Notes: generated from the letters alone by a model not told the origin. 64,000 bases of DNA from Bradyrhizobium sp. G127 (GCF_021502575.1 NZ_JAKFGN010000002.1:1054001-1118000), one strand, 5' to 3'. Shown: positions 42,365-51,844, numbered from the stretch's first letter. Numbers and translations: made by a program.

Positions 42365-43141
42365 CTACTTTCCGGTCCAGACCGGCTTGCGTTTCTCGGC
42401 AAAGGCCGCGAGCCCCTCCTTGGCGTCCTGCGTCATCGCCAGCACCGCGATCTGCGACTCGGTATAGGCAATGCCCTGATCGAACGACATCGAGGCCAAC
42501 GCGCGCATGGCATATTTGCCGCGCCGGATCGCGGTCGGCGATTTGTCGGTGATCCGTGACGCCAGCCAATCCACCTTGGCGTCGAGGTCCGCGCGCGGCG
42601 CGACGTGATTCAGCAGGCCAGCGTCCTTGGCTTCCGCCGCGCTGAACGGTTCGCCGGTGAAACACCATTCGCGTACCAGGCGCGGCGGCGCGATAGCTTG
42701 CAGCAGGCTCAGCACCTGCATCGGAAACACGCCGACCTTCACTTCCGGCAGGCCGAAGATCACATCATCCGCTGCCACCGCCATGTCGGTCATGCACAGC
42801 AAGCCGATGCCGCCCGCCATGCAGACGCCGTTGACGCGAGCAATGCTCGGCTTGGTCGCGTTCTGCGCCGTGCGCAGCATGTCGGCATAGGCGAGATTCG
42901 GCTGCGACAGGTCGAACGCAAAGCCCGCCCCCGGCTGCAGGTCCGCGCCGGCGCAGAAGGCCTTGTCGCCCGTCCCGGTCAGCACGATCACGCGGACATC
43001 ATTATCCTCGTGGGCGCGGCGATAACCGTCCACAATCCCGGCGATCACCGAGGCGTTCAACGCATTGCGCTTGTCGGGGCGGTTGATGGTGATCCAGAGC
43101 GCGTGCCCGCGCTTCTCCTGCAGAACCGTGGCGTCAGACAT
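42365..43141 (-). CDS. Enoyl-CoA hydratase/isomerase family protein of the carboxylase operon
   Basis: The protein has 258 residues from the ATG at 43141, with GGGAG upstream; a TTG 15 bases earlier is possible. It has the oxyanion motifs KAFCAGADLQPG and ARVNGVCMAGGIGLL. Of the two hydratase glutamates, the first is Gly113 and the second, Glu133 (LPEVKVG), is kept. Related proteins act as methylglutaconyl-type or isohexenylglutaconyl-CoA hydratases. Its place after the biotin-dependent carboxylase suits hydration of a glutaconyl-CoA product. It overlaps no gene and is 11 bases after the alpha subunit. Confidence 0.88.
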   Translation of the reverse strand: MSDATVLQEKRGHALWITINRPDKRNALNASVIAGIVDGYRRAHEDNDVRVIVLTGTGDKAFCAGADLQPGAGFAFDLSQPNLAYADMLRTAQNATKPSIARVNGVCMAGGIGLLCMTDMAVAADDVIFGLPEVKVGVFPMQVLSLLQAIAPPRLVREWCFTGEPFSAAEAKDAGLLNHVAPRADLDAKVDWLASRITDKSPTAIRRGKYAMRALASMSFDQGIAYTESQIAVLAMTQDAKEGLAAFAEKRKPVWTGK

Positions 43142-43152
43142 CTTCGACTCCC

Positions 43153-45132
43153 TCAAGCTGCGTCTTTCGACGCCTCGATTTCAGCAACGATGAATCCCGT
43201 CGTCACCTGATCGCCCTCGGCGGCGTTCAGCGTCGCGAGCCGACCCGAGACAGGCGCGGCATGCACATGCTGCATCTTCATGGCTTCCAACACAATGATC
43301 GGTGCACCGGCGGCGACCGTATCGCCCGCTTTGGCCAGCACCGATACCACGCGGCCGTTCATGGATGCGCGCAGTTTGCCGTCCGATCCCGCATCGCCCG
43401 CTTTCAGGACGGCAGCATGGGAGAGGTCGCGCACATGCGAGGTGACGCCACCGAACTTGAAGAACAGGTTCGTTCCATCGCGAACGACATCGGCCGATGC
43501 GAGAACACCGTCATGCATGAAATGAACCGCGCCGTCCGCGATCGATCTTAACGTCAGCGCGTGGGTGCGATCCTCAATCCCAATCCGGAACACATCGCCG
43601 CGCTCGCGCCGCACCGCCGGCTCGATGATGTGACCGTCGAGATCGAGCCGCAGCGGAATGGCATAGCCATGTGCCAGTGATCCGCCTTCCCGGACGTGTG
43701 CCGCGCCGATCGCTGAAACATGAATCAGCAGCGCCGCCACCGCCGCGTGCAGACCGTCGGCTTTCGCTGCAAGCAGATCGGAGGAATATGTATCGATGAA
43801 GGCCGTGGTCGCTTGCCCCGCCGCGAACACGGGATGATCGAGGCAACGCGCCAGAAACGACTGGTTGGTGGTGACGCCGAGCGCCGTCATCTGCGCGAGG
43901 CCCGTTGCCAGTCTGCGCCGCGCGGCACCCCGTGTAGTCCCATAGCTGATGATCTTGGCGATCATCGAATCGTAGAACGGAGGAATCTCGCTGCCGGATT
44001 CCAGTGCGTCCTCGACGCGCAGGCTCTGCGGCCTGTCCCAGCGCAGCATGCGGCCCGACTGGGGCATGAAACCATGCGCGGCGTCTTCGGCACAAAGCCG
44101 CACCTCGATAGCATGGCCTGAGAACGTCACATCCTCCTGCGTCAGCGGCAACATCTCTCCGGCAGCCATACGCAGTTGCAATTCGACCAGATCGAGGCCG
44201 GTGACGGCTTCAGTTACGGGATGCTCGACTTGCAGCCGCGTGTTCATTTCCATGAAGTAGTAGTTGCCCGCAGCATCGAGCAGGAATTCCAGCGTGCCAG
44301 CGCCCTCATAGTTGATGGCCTTGACGGCGGCGACCGCCGTCGCACCCATTCGCGTGCGCAGTTCGGGCGACACCGCAGGCGATGGCGCCTCCTCGATCAG
44401 CTTCTGGTGCCGCCGCTGCACCGAGCAATCGCGCTCACCGAGATGGATCGCATTGCCGTAACGGTCGCCGAACACCTGAATTTCGATATGGCGGGGCTGA
44501 ACGATGGCGCATTCAAGAATGACATTCGGATCGCCGAACGCATTCTGCGCTTCCGACCGCGCGGCACGCAGCGCATCCGGAAACGCCGCGTCATCCGGCA
44601 CAAGCCGCATGCCGCGTCCGCCGCCGCCCGCAACGGCTTTTATCATCACCGGAAAGCCGATGCGCTTTGCGGCGGTCAGCATCGCCGTGTCGCTCTGATC
44701 CTCACCCTGATAGCCGGGCACGCAGGGCACACCCGCCTTCTGCATGATGTCCTTGGCGCCAGCCTTATTGCCCATGGCGCGGATGGCTTCGGGCGACGGG
44801 CCGATGAACACGAGCCCCGCCGCGCGGCAGGTCTTCGCAAATTCCGCATTCTCCGCGAGAAACCCGTAGCCCGGATGCACGGCATCCGCACCGCTCGCCT
44901 TCGCGGCATCAATGATGGCGTCGATCCGCAAGTAGGATTGCACCGGCTGCGACTCGCCGATCCACACCGCCTGATCCGCCTCGCGGACATGACGCGCGTT
45001 AGCATCGGCGGTCGAATATACCGCCACCGTCTCATAGCCGAGGCATTTCGCCGTGCGCATCACGCGCAGTGCGATCTCGCCGCGATTGGCGATCAGGATC
45101 TTGCGGAACGGCGTCAACGTCATCTCGCTCAT
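43153..45132 (-). CDS. Acyl-CoA carboxylase alpha subunit (biotin carboxylase with BCCP)
   Basis: This 659-residue protein has the biotin carboxylase part (FRKILIANRGEIALRVMRTAKCLGYETVAVYS; ATP-grasp loop IKAVAGGGGRGMRLV; EMNTRLQVEHPVTE) and a C-terminal biotinyl domain with the EAMKMQHV motif (biotinyl-Lys619). The size fits methylcrotonyl- and geranyl-CoA carboxylase alpha chains. The start ATG at 45132 overlaps the beta subunit stop by four bases; longer forward extensions lack similarity. With the beta subunit it would add CO2 to the gamma carbon of a 3-methyl-enoyl-CoA, at an ATP cost. It is cytosolic. Confidence 0.93.
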   Translation of the reverse strand: MSEMTLTPFRKILIANRGEIALRVMRTAKCLGYETVAVYSTADANARHVREADQAVWIGESQPVQSYLRIDAIIDAAKASGADAVHPGYGFLAENAEFAKTCRAAGLVFIGPSPEAIRAMGNKAGAKDIMQKAGVPCVPGYQGEDQSDTAMLTAAKRIGFPVMIKAVAGGGGRGMRLVPDDAAFPDALRAARSEAQNAFGDPNVILECAIVQPRHIEIQVFGDRYGNAIHLGERDCSVQRRHQKLIEEAPSPAVSPELRTRMGATAVAAVKAINYEGAGTLEFLLDAAGNYYFMEMNTRLQVEHPVTEAVTGLDLVELQLRMAAGEMLPLTQEDVTFSGHAIEVRLCAEDAAHGFMPQSGRMLRWDRPQSLRVEDALESGSEIPPFYDSMIAKIISYGTTRGAARRRLATGLAQMTALGVTTNQSFLARCLDHPVFAAGQATTAFIDTYSSDLLAAKADGLHAAVAALLIHVSAIGAAHVREGGSLAHGYAIPLRLDLDGHIIEPAVRRERGDVFRIGIEDRTHALTLRSIADGAVHFMHDGVLASADVVRDGTNLFFKFGGVTSHVRDLSHAAVLKAGDAGSDGKLRASMNGRVVSVLAKAGDTVAAGAPIIVLEAMKMQHVHAAPVSGRLATLNAAEGDQVTTGFIVAEIEASKDAA

Positions 45133-46745
45133 GGCCGTGCCACCGAGAACTGTACCTTTTGCGGATTGCGCTGCTCTGCCTCGCGGCAAATCGCCAGCAC
45201 ATTCATGAGGACAGCACGGGTGTCGCGCGGATCGATCACGCCGTCGTCGAGTAGCCGACCGCTGGTCGCGAACACGTCCATCTGCTTGTCGAACACGTCG
45301 ATGATCTGCGACTTCATGGCGTTCAGCTTGTCCGGCTCCAGCGGCTTGCCGCGCCGCGCGGCGGCAGCCTCGGCAACGATGGCCATGGTCTCGGCGGCCT
45401 GCTCGCCGCCCATCACAGCGGTTTTCGCATTGGGCCAGGAGAAGCAGAAACGCGGATGAAAGCCACGCCCGCACATGCCGTAATTGCCGGCGCCGAACGA
45501 CGCTCCGCAATAGATGGTGATCTGCGGCACGGTGGCGTTTGTCACCGCCTGGATCATCTTGGAGCCGTGCTTGATCATGCCGGCTTCCTCATAGGCCTTT
45601 CCGACCATGTAGCCTGTCGTGTTGTTAAGATAGAGGATCGGGGTGCGCGACTGGCAGCACGCCTGGATGAAGTGCGTCGCCTTGTTCGCGCCGCTCGGGT
45701 CCAGCGGACCGTTGTTGGTGATGATGCCGATGGCGTGGCCGCCGATCCGGCCGTGGCCGCAGACGGTCGCGGGGCCATAGTTCGCACCGAACTCGAGGAA
45801 ATCCGATCCGTCGAGAATGCGCGCGATCACCTGCTTCATGTCGACAGGCCGCTTGTGGTCCATCGGCATGATGCCGAGCAGTTCCTCGGAGTCGTACAAC
45901 GGATCGCGGACCGTCGTGTCGTCAGCCTGTGCGCGATCCCAGTTCAAATCCGCCACGATCTGCCGGGCGATGCCGAGCGCCTCGCGGTCGTCTTCGGCGA
46001 GATAGTCGCCGAGACCGGAAATGCTGGTGTGCATCTCCGCGCCGCCAAGCTCTTCCTCGGTCGCAATCTCACCCGTCGCGGCTTTCAGCAGCGGCGGCCC
46101 GGCGAGAAACGCACGCGTGCGTCCGCGCACCATGACGATGTAGTCGGACAGGCCGGTCTGATACGCACCGCCCGCTGTGGACGAGCCGTGCGTTACCGTG
46201 ATCACCGGCAGTCCCGCCGCAGACAGCAGAGCAAGATTACGAAATGTGGTGCCGCCGCGGATGAAGTCCTCGACGCGGTAGCGCATCAGGTGTGCGCCCG
46301 CGCTTTCCACAAGCTGCACCGACGGCAGCTTGTTCTCCAGCGCGATCTCCTGCGAACGCAGCCGCTTGTCGAGACCCATCGGCTGTAACGATCCTGCCTC
46401 GATGCCGGAATCGCTCGCCGTCACCATACAGCGCACGCCAGAAACAAACCCGATGCCTGCAATGGTGCCGCCGCCCGGGATGCTCTTCTCCGGGTCCGGC
46501 GTATCCAAACAATATCCCGCCAGCGCCGACAGTTCGAGAAACGGCGCGCCGGGATCGAGCAGCAGCGCGATGCGCTCGCGCGGCAGCAATTGCCCGCGCT
46601 CATGGAACCGTTTCTTCGACAGTTCCGAGGCCGCGCTGGTGCGTCCCACCACGGTGTTAACCCGCTCGATCTGCGCCAGCATTCCCGCGCGATTGGCCTG
46701 ATAGGTTTCGCTCGCGCGGGAAATCGAATTCTCAATCACCGTCAT
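45129..46745 (-). CDS. Acyl-CoA carboxylase beta subunit (carboxyltransferase; MCC/GCC type)
   Basis: The 538-residue carboxyltransferase has GSSTAGGAYQTGLSDYIV and AFLAGPPLLKAATGEIATEE, which fit the methylcrotonyl/geranyl-CoA class, not the propionyl class. A second half contains GGHAIGIITNNGPL and GASFGAGNYGMCGRGFHPRF. It lies 15 bases past the acyl-CoA ligase gene and overlaps the alpha subunit by four bases. Whether leucine/isovalerate intermediates or a branched terpenoid acid is the substrate cannot be decided from these motifs. The pocket residues that separate MCC from GCC could be checked by alignment. Confidence 0.92.
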   Translation of the reverse strand: MTVIENSISRASETYQANRAGMLAQIERVNTVVGRTSAASELSKKRFHERGQLLPRERIALLLDPGAPFLELSALAGYCLDTPDPEKSIPGGGTIAGIGFVSGVRCMVTASDSGIEAGSLQPMGLDKRLRSQEIALENKLPSVQLVESAGAHLMRYRVEDFIRGGTTFRNLALLSAAGLPVITVTHGSSTAGGAYQTGLSDYIVMVRGRTRAFLAGPPLLKAATGEIATEEELGGAEMHTSISGLGDYLAEDDREALGIARQIVADLNWDRAQADDTTVRDPLYDSEELLGIMPMDHKRPVDMKQVIARILDGSDFLEFGANYGPATVCGHGRIGGHAIGIITNNGPLDPSGANKATHFIQACCQSRTPILYLNNTTGYMVGKAYEEAGMIKHGSKMIQAVTNATVPQITIYCGASFGAGNYGMCGRGFHPRFCFSWPNAKTAVMGGEQAAETMAIVAEAAAARRGKPLEPDKLNAMKSQIIDVFDKQMDVFATSGRLLDDGVIDPRDTRAVLMNVLAICREAEQRNPQKVQFSVARP

Positions 46746-46760
46746 GGATCAACTTTACTC

Positions 46761-48365
46761 TCACGCCGCCGATGTCGCATTGAAATGATCGACGAACTTC
46801 TGGCGCAGCTCGACCTTGCGCAGCTTGCCGGTGGCAGTCATCGGCATCTCGTCGAGAATTTGCACGAGCTTCGGCACCTGGAATCCGCCGAGCGACTTGC
46901 GGCAATGGGCGATGATATCGGCCTCGCCTGCCTGCACGCCAGGCTTCAGCTTGACGAAAGCGGACACCGCCTCGCCCCATTCCGGATGCGGCAAGCCGAC
47001 TACAGCGGCATTCAGCACCGCCGGATGCGCCAGCAGCGTTTCCTCGATCTTGACCGAGGCGACGTTTTCGCCGCCGGACTTGATCATGTCTTTCTTGCGG
47101 TCGATGAACAGCACTTCGCCATGCTCATCGATCAGCGCGAGATCGCCGGTGTGATGCCAGCCGAATTTGCGCGCGGCAGCGGTCGCTTCCGGGTCCTTAT
47201 AATAGCCCAGCATGACGTTTGGCCCGCGATGAACCAGTTCGCCGATCTGTCCCGGCGGCAGCAGGTTGCCCGCGTCATCCATGATCGCGGTCTCGTTGAC
47301 GATCATCGATTCGCCCCAGTAGTTGCCGAAGCGCGCCAACTGCCGGTCGGGCTGCGACATGGTCGTCGCCGGATACATTTCCGTTTGCCCGCTCGGCTGC
47401 ACGAAGGTCGGACACAGTTCGGCGATGCACCGCTCCAGCAGCGGCCGCGGCATCGGCGCCATGGTGTAGACGCAGGTGCGCAGGGTCGAGAGATCGAACT
47501 CCTTGCGGCGCGGATGATCGAGGATCGCCTGATACATCGCTGGCAAGCCGATGAACACCGTCAGTTTGTCGCGCTGGATCGCCTCCATGCAGGCCACCGG
47601 ATCGAAGCCCCGCATCAGCGCGAGCTTGCCGCCCACCGAAAGATAGGTCAGCAGCAGAACGTGAGCAGCGCAATGGAACAGCGGAAACTGTCCAGTGATC
47701 CCGTCATTGCGGTCGAGATGCATTTCGATGGCGTTGCTCATCGCCGCCATCACCACCGCCAGATGACCGTGCATCGCGCCTTTCGGACGCGATGTGGTGC
47801 CGGAGGTGTAAATGATCATCGCGAGGTCGCGGTCGTCGAACTCCACGTCGGGCTCGATATCGGAATGTCCCACGATCAGATGGTTGAAACTGTCGAGCCC
47901 CTGCTCCTTCGCCTTGCCGGCCAAGTCGATCGCAATGAGATCTACGCCGCGCTTCTCCAAGGCCGCGCGCCGGTCCGGTTGCGCATGGAGGTTATCGTCG
48001 ATCAGCGCGAAGCGGACCTCGGCATGGCCGAGGATGTAATCCATGTCGCCGGGTCCGAGCATGGTGTTGATCGGAACCCAGACCAGGCCCGCGCGGTGAA
48101 TGCCGAACAGCGCTTTGACGAATTCAACCGAGTTGTTGCAGATGGTCGAAATTTTGTCGCCGGGCTTGAGGCCCCGCGCCAGCAGATAGTTGGCAAAGCG
48201 ATTGGCGTCGCGTTCGATCTCGGTAAAGGTCACCTGCTGCGCACCGTCGGTCAGCGCGATACGGTCCGGAAATCGCTTCGCCGCGCGACGCAGGATGTCG
48301 CCGACAGCCACGCGCCCGATTCGTCCGGGGCCGGGCACGCCGCCCGTTGCAGTCAGATCACTCAT
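46761..48365 (-). CDS. Acyl-CoA ligase (AMP-forming) of the carboxylase operon
   Basis: This 534-residue medium/short-chain-type ligase has the ATP loop TSGTTSRPKG at 187-196, PSGQTEMYPATTM, ELVHRGPNVMLGYYKD, HHTGDLALIDEHGEVLFIDRKKDMIKSGGENV and the C-terminal Lys motif MTATGKLRKVELR. It activates a free acid to the CoA ester that the dehydrogenases and carboxylase can process. It follows the BKACE 2 gene by 49 bases and precedes the carboxylase beta gene by 15. A second ligase sits in the ABC 3 unit, so two acids, or two steps, are served. Confidence 0.92.
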   Translation of the reverse strand: MSDLTATGGVPGPGRIGRVAVGDILRRAAKRFPDRIALTDGAQQVTFTEIERDANRFANYLLARGLKPGDKISTICNNSVEFVKALFGIHRAGLVWVPINTMLGPGDMDYILGHAEVRFALIDDNLHAQPDRRAALEKRGVDLIAIDLAGKAKEQGLDSFNHLIVGHSDIEPDVEFDDRDLAMIIYTSGTTSRPKGAMHGHLAVVMAAMSNAIEMHLDRNDGITGQFPLFHCAAHVLLLTYLSVGGKLALMRGFDPVACMEAIQRDKLTVFIGLPAMYQAILDHPRRKEFDLSTLRTCVYTMAPMPRPLLERCIAELCPTFVQPSGQTEMYPATTMSQPDRQLARFGNYWGESMIVNETAIMDDAGNLLPPGQIGELVHRGPNVMLGYYKDPEATAAARKFGWHHTGDLALIDEHGEVLFIDRKKDMIKSGGENVASVKIEETLLAHPAVLNAAVVGLPHPEWGEAVSAFVKLKPGVQAGEADIIAHCRKSLGGFQVPKLVQILDEMPMTATGKLRKVELRQKFVDHFNATSAA

Positions 48366-48414
48366 AATTTCCTCCCTGTTCCAGCCACGGCTCTGTCGTC
48401 CGTTTTGACCGTCG

Positions 48415-49278
48415 TTACTGCATCAGCTTGAGAATTTTTCGCGCCTCGGCGGGCGAGGCGATTTCACGCCCGGCCTTGCGTGCGCAGGCAACGATGCCTT
48501 CGATGAGCTGGCCGTTCGAGGTCACCTTGGTGCCGTCGCCGAGATAGAACGTGTCCTCAAGGCCGGTGCGCAGGTGCCCGCCGAGTTCGGCGCAGCGCTG
48601 ATGCAGCGGCCAGATTTCCTCTCGGCCGATGGCGGTGACGCTCCAGTTGGCGTCCTTCAATTTGAGTTTGAGCAGGATCGGCAGCAATTCCGGATCGGCC
48701 GGCATGCCGGACGCGACGCCCATGACGAAATTGTATTCGATGGGGCCATCGTACATGCCAACATCGCGATACATCGCCACGCTGCGCACGATGCCCACGT
48801 CAAAACATTCGAACTCGGGCAGCGACTTCGCCACCTTCATCACGTCGATATATTTCTGGATCTTGTCGGGTGGATTGTCGAACACATGGGGTGGCCAGGC
48901 CCAGGTGCCGTCGGCCTTCGCCTTCAGGTAGTTGAGCGAGCCAGCGTTGCAGGCTGCCATTTCCGGCTTCGTCTCGCGCACGCAATCGAGCGCGCCCTGA
49001 TAGTTCGGACCGACCACCCCGGTGGTGTGGTTGATGATGACGCCCGGGCACGCCTCGCGGATCGCCTGCTGGACCTCCTTCGACAGATTCACGTCCCAGG
49101 ATGGCATATGGCCCTGATCCGGCTCCTGCCGGCGCAGATGCATGTGCATTACCGATGCGCCTGCGTTGAAGGCGGCCTTCGCCTCTCGCGCCATTTCTTC
49201 CGGCGTGACCGGCACGTGATGCTGTTTGGGATTGGTCAGGACGCCGTTGAGCGCACAGGTGACGACGGCTTTATCCAT
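48415..49278 (-). CDS. BKACE (DUF849) family beta-keto acid cleavage enzyme 2
   Basis: The protein has 287 residues from the ATG at 49278. Metal ligands His45 and His47 (MHMHLR) and Arg237, Glu241 and Asp242 in GGHLRTGLED are all present. The opening VVTCALNGVLTN lacks the Kce-type glutamate, so an amino-keto acid is improbable. It is the first gene of the operon that runs BKACE 2, ligase, carboxylase beta, carboxylase alpha, crotonase, BKACE 1. Its low similarity to BKACE 1 outside the motifs suggests a different substrate rather than a recent duplication. It is divergent from two acyl-CoA dehydrogenase genes. Confidence 0.87.
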   Translation of the reverse strand: MDKAVVTCALNGVLTNPKQHHVPVTPEEMAREAKAAFNAGASVMHMHLRRQEPDQGHMPSWDVNLSKEVQQAIREACPGVIINHTTGVVGPNYQGALDCVRETKPEMAACNAGSLNYLKAKADGTWAWPPHVFDNPPDKIQKYIDVMKVAKSLPEFECFDVGIVRSVAMYRDVGMYDGPIEYNFVMGVASGMPADPELLPILLKLKLKDANWSVTAIGREEIWPLHQRCAELGGHLRTGLEDTFYLGDGTKVTSNGQLIEGIVACARKAGREIASPAEARKILKLMQ

Positions 49279-49440
49279 GGAGCCCCTCGGTTCGATCAGG
49301 AATTGGCCGTGAGGGTATGGGGCCGCGGCCGGCGTCGTCTTGTGGAAACTAGCTGGGCCCGCCAAAATCTGCCGTGGCGTGACGGCTTAACGCAAGTCGC
49401 GGCCGCCCGGACAGGCGATAAATCCTTCAGGAGAATCGCA

Positions 49441-50607
49441 ATGAATGCCCCGGAACAATTCGCGGACGCACCGGCCAGTCCCTTTCTGACTGCGGAACAT
49501 CTGGCGTTCCGCGACATGCTGCGGCGCTTCGTGACCGTCGAGATCGAGCCTTTTGCGGCGCAATGGGACGAGGCCGGCGAATTCCCTCGCGAGCTTTATC
49601 TGAAAGCGGCCTCCATCGGCCTGCTTCAGCTTGGCTTTCCGGAGCAATATGGCGGCGTGCCCTGCGACCGCTTCATTGCCATGATCACTGCGCAGGAACT
49701 GGCGCGCGCCGGTTCGGGTGGCGTCAGCGCCAGCCTGAAAAGCCACACCATCGGCGCGCCGCCCATCGTCTATGGCGGCTCGGAGGAATTGAAGGCGCGC
49801 GTGCTGCCAGAAATTCTGGCGGGCCGGAAAATTTCCGCGCTGGCGATCACCGAACCCGGCGGCGGCTCCGATGTCGCGAACCTTCGCACCACCGCGCGGC
49901 GCGACGGCGATCATTATGTCGTCAAGGGCGAGAAGACCTTCATCACCTCCGGTATGCGAGCGAACTATTACACGGTCGCAGTGCGCACCGGCGGCGAAGG
50001 TGCCAGCGGCGTCAGTCTCCTGCTGATCGAACGCGACACGCCCGGCTTCTCGCGTACGCCGCTGAAAAAGATGGGCTGGTGGGCGTCTGACACCGCGACG
50101 CTCTATTTCGACGAGTGCCGCGTGCCCGCCGGAAACCTGATCGGCCAGGAGAATTCCGGCTTCAAGCTCATCATGAAGAATTTCAACAGCGAGCGGCTCT
50201 CCATGGCCGCGGGCTGCGCCTCGGCGGCGCGCGTCTGCATCGAGGACGCCATCGCCTATGCCCGCGAGCGGCGCACCTTCGGCAAGCGTCTCGCCGATCA
50301 TCAGGTGATCCGCCACAAGATCGTGGACATGGCGCAGCGCGTCGCGGCCACACAGGCCATGCTGGAAATACTGATCTGGCGGCTGGAACAGGGCCAGAAT
50401 CCGGTTGCCGAGGTCTGCATGTGCAAGAACCAGGCAACGCAGACACTGGCGTTTTGTGCATCCGAGGCCGTGCAGATATTCGGCGGCGCGGGCTATATGC
50501 GCGGCCCCAAGGTCGAGCGCATCTACCGGGAGGTGAAAGTCAACGCCATCGGCGGCGGCACCGAGGAAATCATGAAGGATCTGGCAAGCCGCCAGATGGG
50601 TCTTTGA
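49441..50607 (+). CDS. Acyl-CoA dehydrogenase 1 (IVD-type catalytic base position)
   Basis: The 388-residue flavoenzyme has FAD-binding LAITEPGGGSDVANLRTTA, GEKTFITSGMRA, RERRTFGKRLADHQVIRH and QIFGGAGYMRGPKVERIYREVK. The place of the usual C-terminal base is Gly372 (IGGGTEEIM). Glu251 in NSERLSM matches the alternative base of isovaleryl-CoA and long-chain dehydrogenases. So it probably oxidises a branched acyl-CoA. The ATG has AGGAG upstream. It heads an operon with a second dehydrogenase and a GST, divergent from BKACE 2. Confidence 0.93.
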   Translation: MNAPEQFADAPASPFLTAEHLAFRDMLRRFVTVEIEPFAAQWDEAGEFPRELYLKAASIGLLQLGFPEQYGGVPCDRFIAMITAQELARAGSGGVSASLKSHTIGAPPIVYGGSEELKARVLPEILAGRKISALAITEPGGGSDVANLRTTARRDGDHYVVKGEKTFITSGMRANYYTVAVRTGGEGASGVSLLLIERDTPGFSRTPLKKMGWWASDTATLYFDECRVPAGNLIGQENSGFKLIMKNFNSERLSMAAGCASAARVCIEDAIAYARERRTFGKRLADHQVIRHKIVDMAQRVAATQAMLEILIWRLEQGQNPVAEVCMCKNQATQTLAFCASEAVQIFGGAGYMRGPKVERIYREVKVNAIGGGTEEIMKDLASRQMGL

Positions 50608-50634
50608 GAGATACAAGAAACATCAGGAAGCACC

Positions 50635-51786
50635 ATGCAGTTCACCCAGGAACACGACGCCATCCGCCGCACCATGCAGCAGTTCATCAAGAACGAAATC
50701 AATCCCTACGTGGACCAATGGGAGCGCGACGAAATCTATCCGGCGCATCAGGTGTTCAAGAAGATGGGCGATCTCGGCCTGCTCGGCCTGTGCAAGCCGG
50801 TCGAATACGGCGGCGCGGGGCTCGACTACAGCTACGGCATGGTGATGGCGGAAGAACTCGGCGCGATCAACGCCGGCGGCGTCGGCATGTCGATCGGCGT
50901 GCAGACCGACATGGCGACGCCGGCGCTGGCGCGTTTCGGCTCCGACGAGATGAAGCGGGAGTTCCTCGCGCCATCCATCGCGGGCGACTACGTCGCCTGC
51001 ATCGGCGTGTCGGAGCCGGGCGCAGGCTCCGACGTGGCCTCGATCAAGACCACCGCGCGCTCCGATGGCGACGATTACATCATCAACGGCGGCAAGATGT
51101 GGATCACCAACGGCACGCAGGCCGACTGGATGTGCCTGCTCGCCAACACCGGCGAAGGCCCGGTCCACCGCAACAAGTCGCTGATCTGCCTGCCGATGAA
51201 GACCAAGGGCGTGGAAGTCCTGCGCAAGCTGGACAAGCTCGGCATGCATTGCTCGGACACGGCGGAAATCCGTTTCACCGACGTGCGTATCCCGAAGCGC
51301 AACCGCATCGGCGACGAAGGCAAGGGCTTCACCTACCAGATGCTGCAATTCCAGGAAGAGCGGCTGTGGGCGGTGGCGGCGTGCCTGAAATCCCACGAAA
51401 AGACCATCGACGAGACCATCGACTACACGCGCCAGCGCAAGGCATTCGGCAAGCCGCTGCTCGACAATCAGGTGATCCACTTCCGGCTCGCCGAATTGAA
51501 GACCGAAATCGAGCTGCTGCGCTCCCTGCTCTATCGCGCCTGCGAAGAATATATCGGCGGCAATGACGTGACGCCGCTGGCGACGATGGGCAAGCTCAAG
51601 GCCGGCCGCCTCGGCCGGGAAATTCCCGACGCCTGCCTGCAATACTGGGGCGGCATGGGCTTCATGAACGAAACCCGCGTCAGCCGGGCCTATCGCGACC
51701 GGCGGCTGACCTCGATCGGCGGCGGCGCCGACGAAGTGATGCTGAGCGTGCTGTGCAAATACATGGGCACGCTGCCGGAGCAGTAG
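50635..51786 (+). CDS. Acyl-CoA dehydrogenase 2 (IVD-type catalytic base position)
   Basis: This 383-residue enzyme has the markers IGVSEPGAGSDVASIKTTA, GGKMWITNGTQADWMCLL, RQRKAFGKPLLDNQVIHF and QYWGGMGFMNETRVSRAYRD. The ordinary C-terminal base is replaced by Gly363 (IGGGADEV), and Glu242 in FQEERLW is in the alternative place. It differs clearly from dehydrogenase 1, so the pair either acts on different chain lengths or forms a hetero-oligomer. The gene follows dehydrogenase 1 by 27 bases. Citronellyl-CoA dehydrogenase-like and isovaleryl-like roles both fit. Confidence 0.93.
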   Translation: MQFTQEHDAIRRTMQQFIKNEINPYVDQWERDEIYPAHQVFKKMGDLGLLGLCKPVEYGGAGLDYSYGMVMAEELGAINAGGVGMSIGVQTDMATPALARFGSDEMKREFLAPSIAGDYVACIGVSEPGAGSDVASIKTTARSDGDDYIINGGKMWITNGTQADWMCLLANTGEGPVHRNKSLICLPMKTKGVEVLRKLDKLGMHCSDTAEIRFTDVRIPKRNRIGDEGKGFTYQMLQFQEERLWAVAACLKSHEKTIDETIDYTRQRKAFGKPLLDNQVIHFRLAELKTEIELLRSLLYRACEEYIGGNDVTPLATMGKLKAGRLGREIPDACLQYWGGMGFMNETRVSRAYRDRRLTSIGGGADEVMLSVLCKYMGTLPEQ

Positions 51787-51844
51787 ACAATACCGGCGAA
51801 ATCAGGTCATTCAGTCCGACAGACACGGCAACAGGGATCAACCG

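Noticed and set aside
45133-45510. N-terminal extension of the carboxylase alpha frame
   Set aside because: It is an out-of-frame reading of the beta-subunit gene; the biotin carboxylase domain begins just after the ATG at 45132.
48574-49440. Upstream extension of acyl-CoA dehydrogenase 1
   Set aside because: It is antisense to the BKACE 2 gene; the family N-terminus begins at 49441 with a ribosome site.
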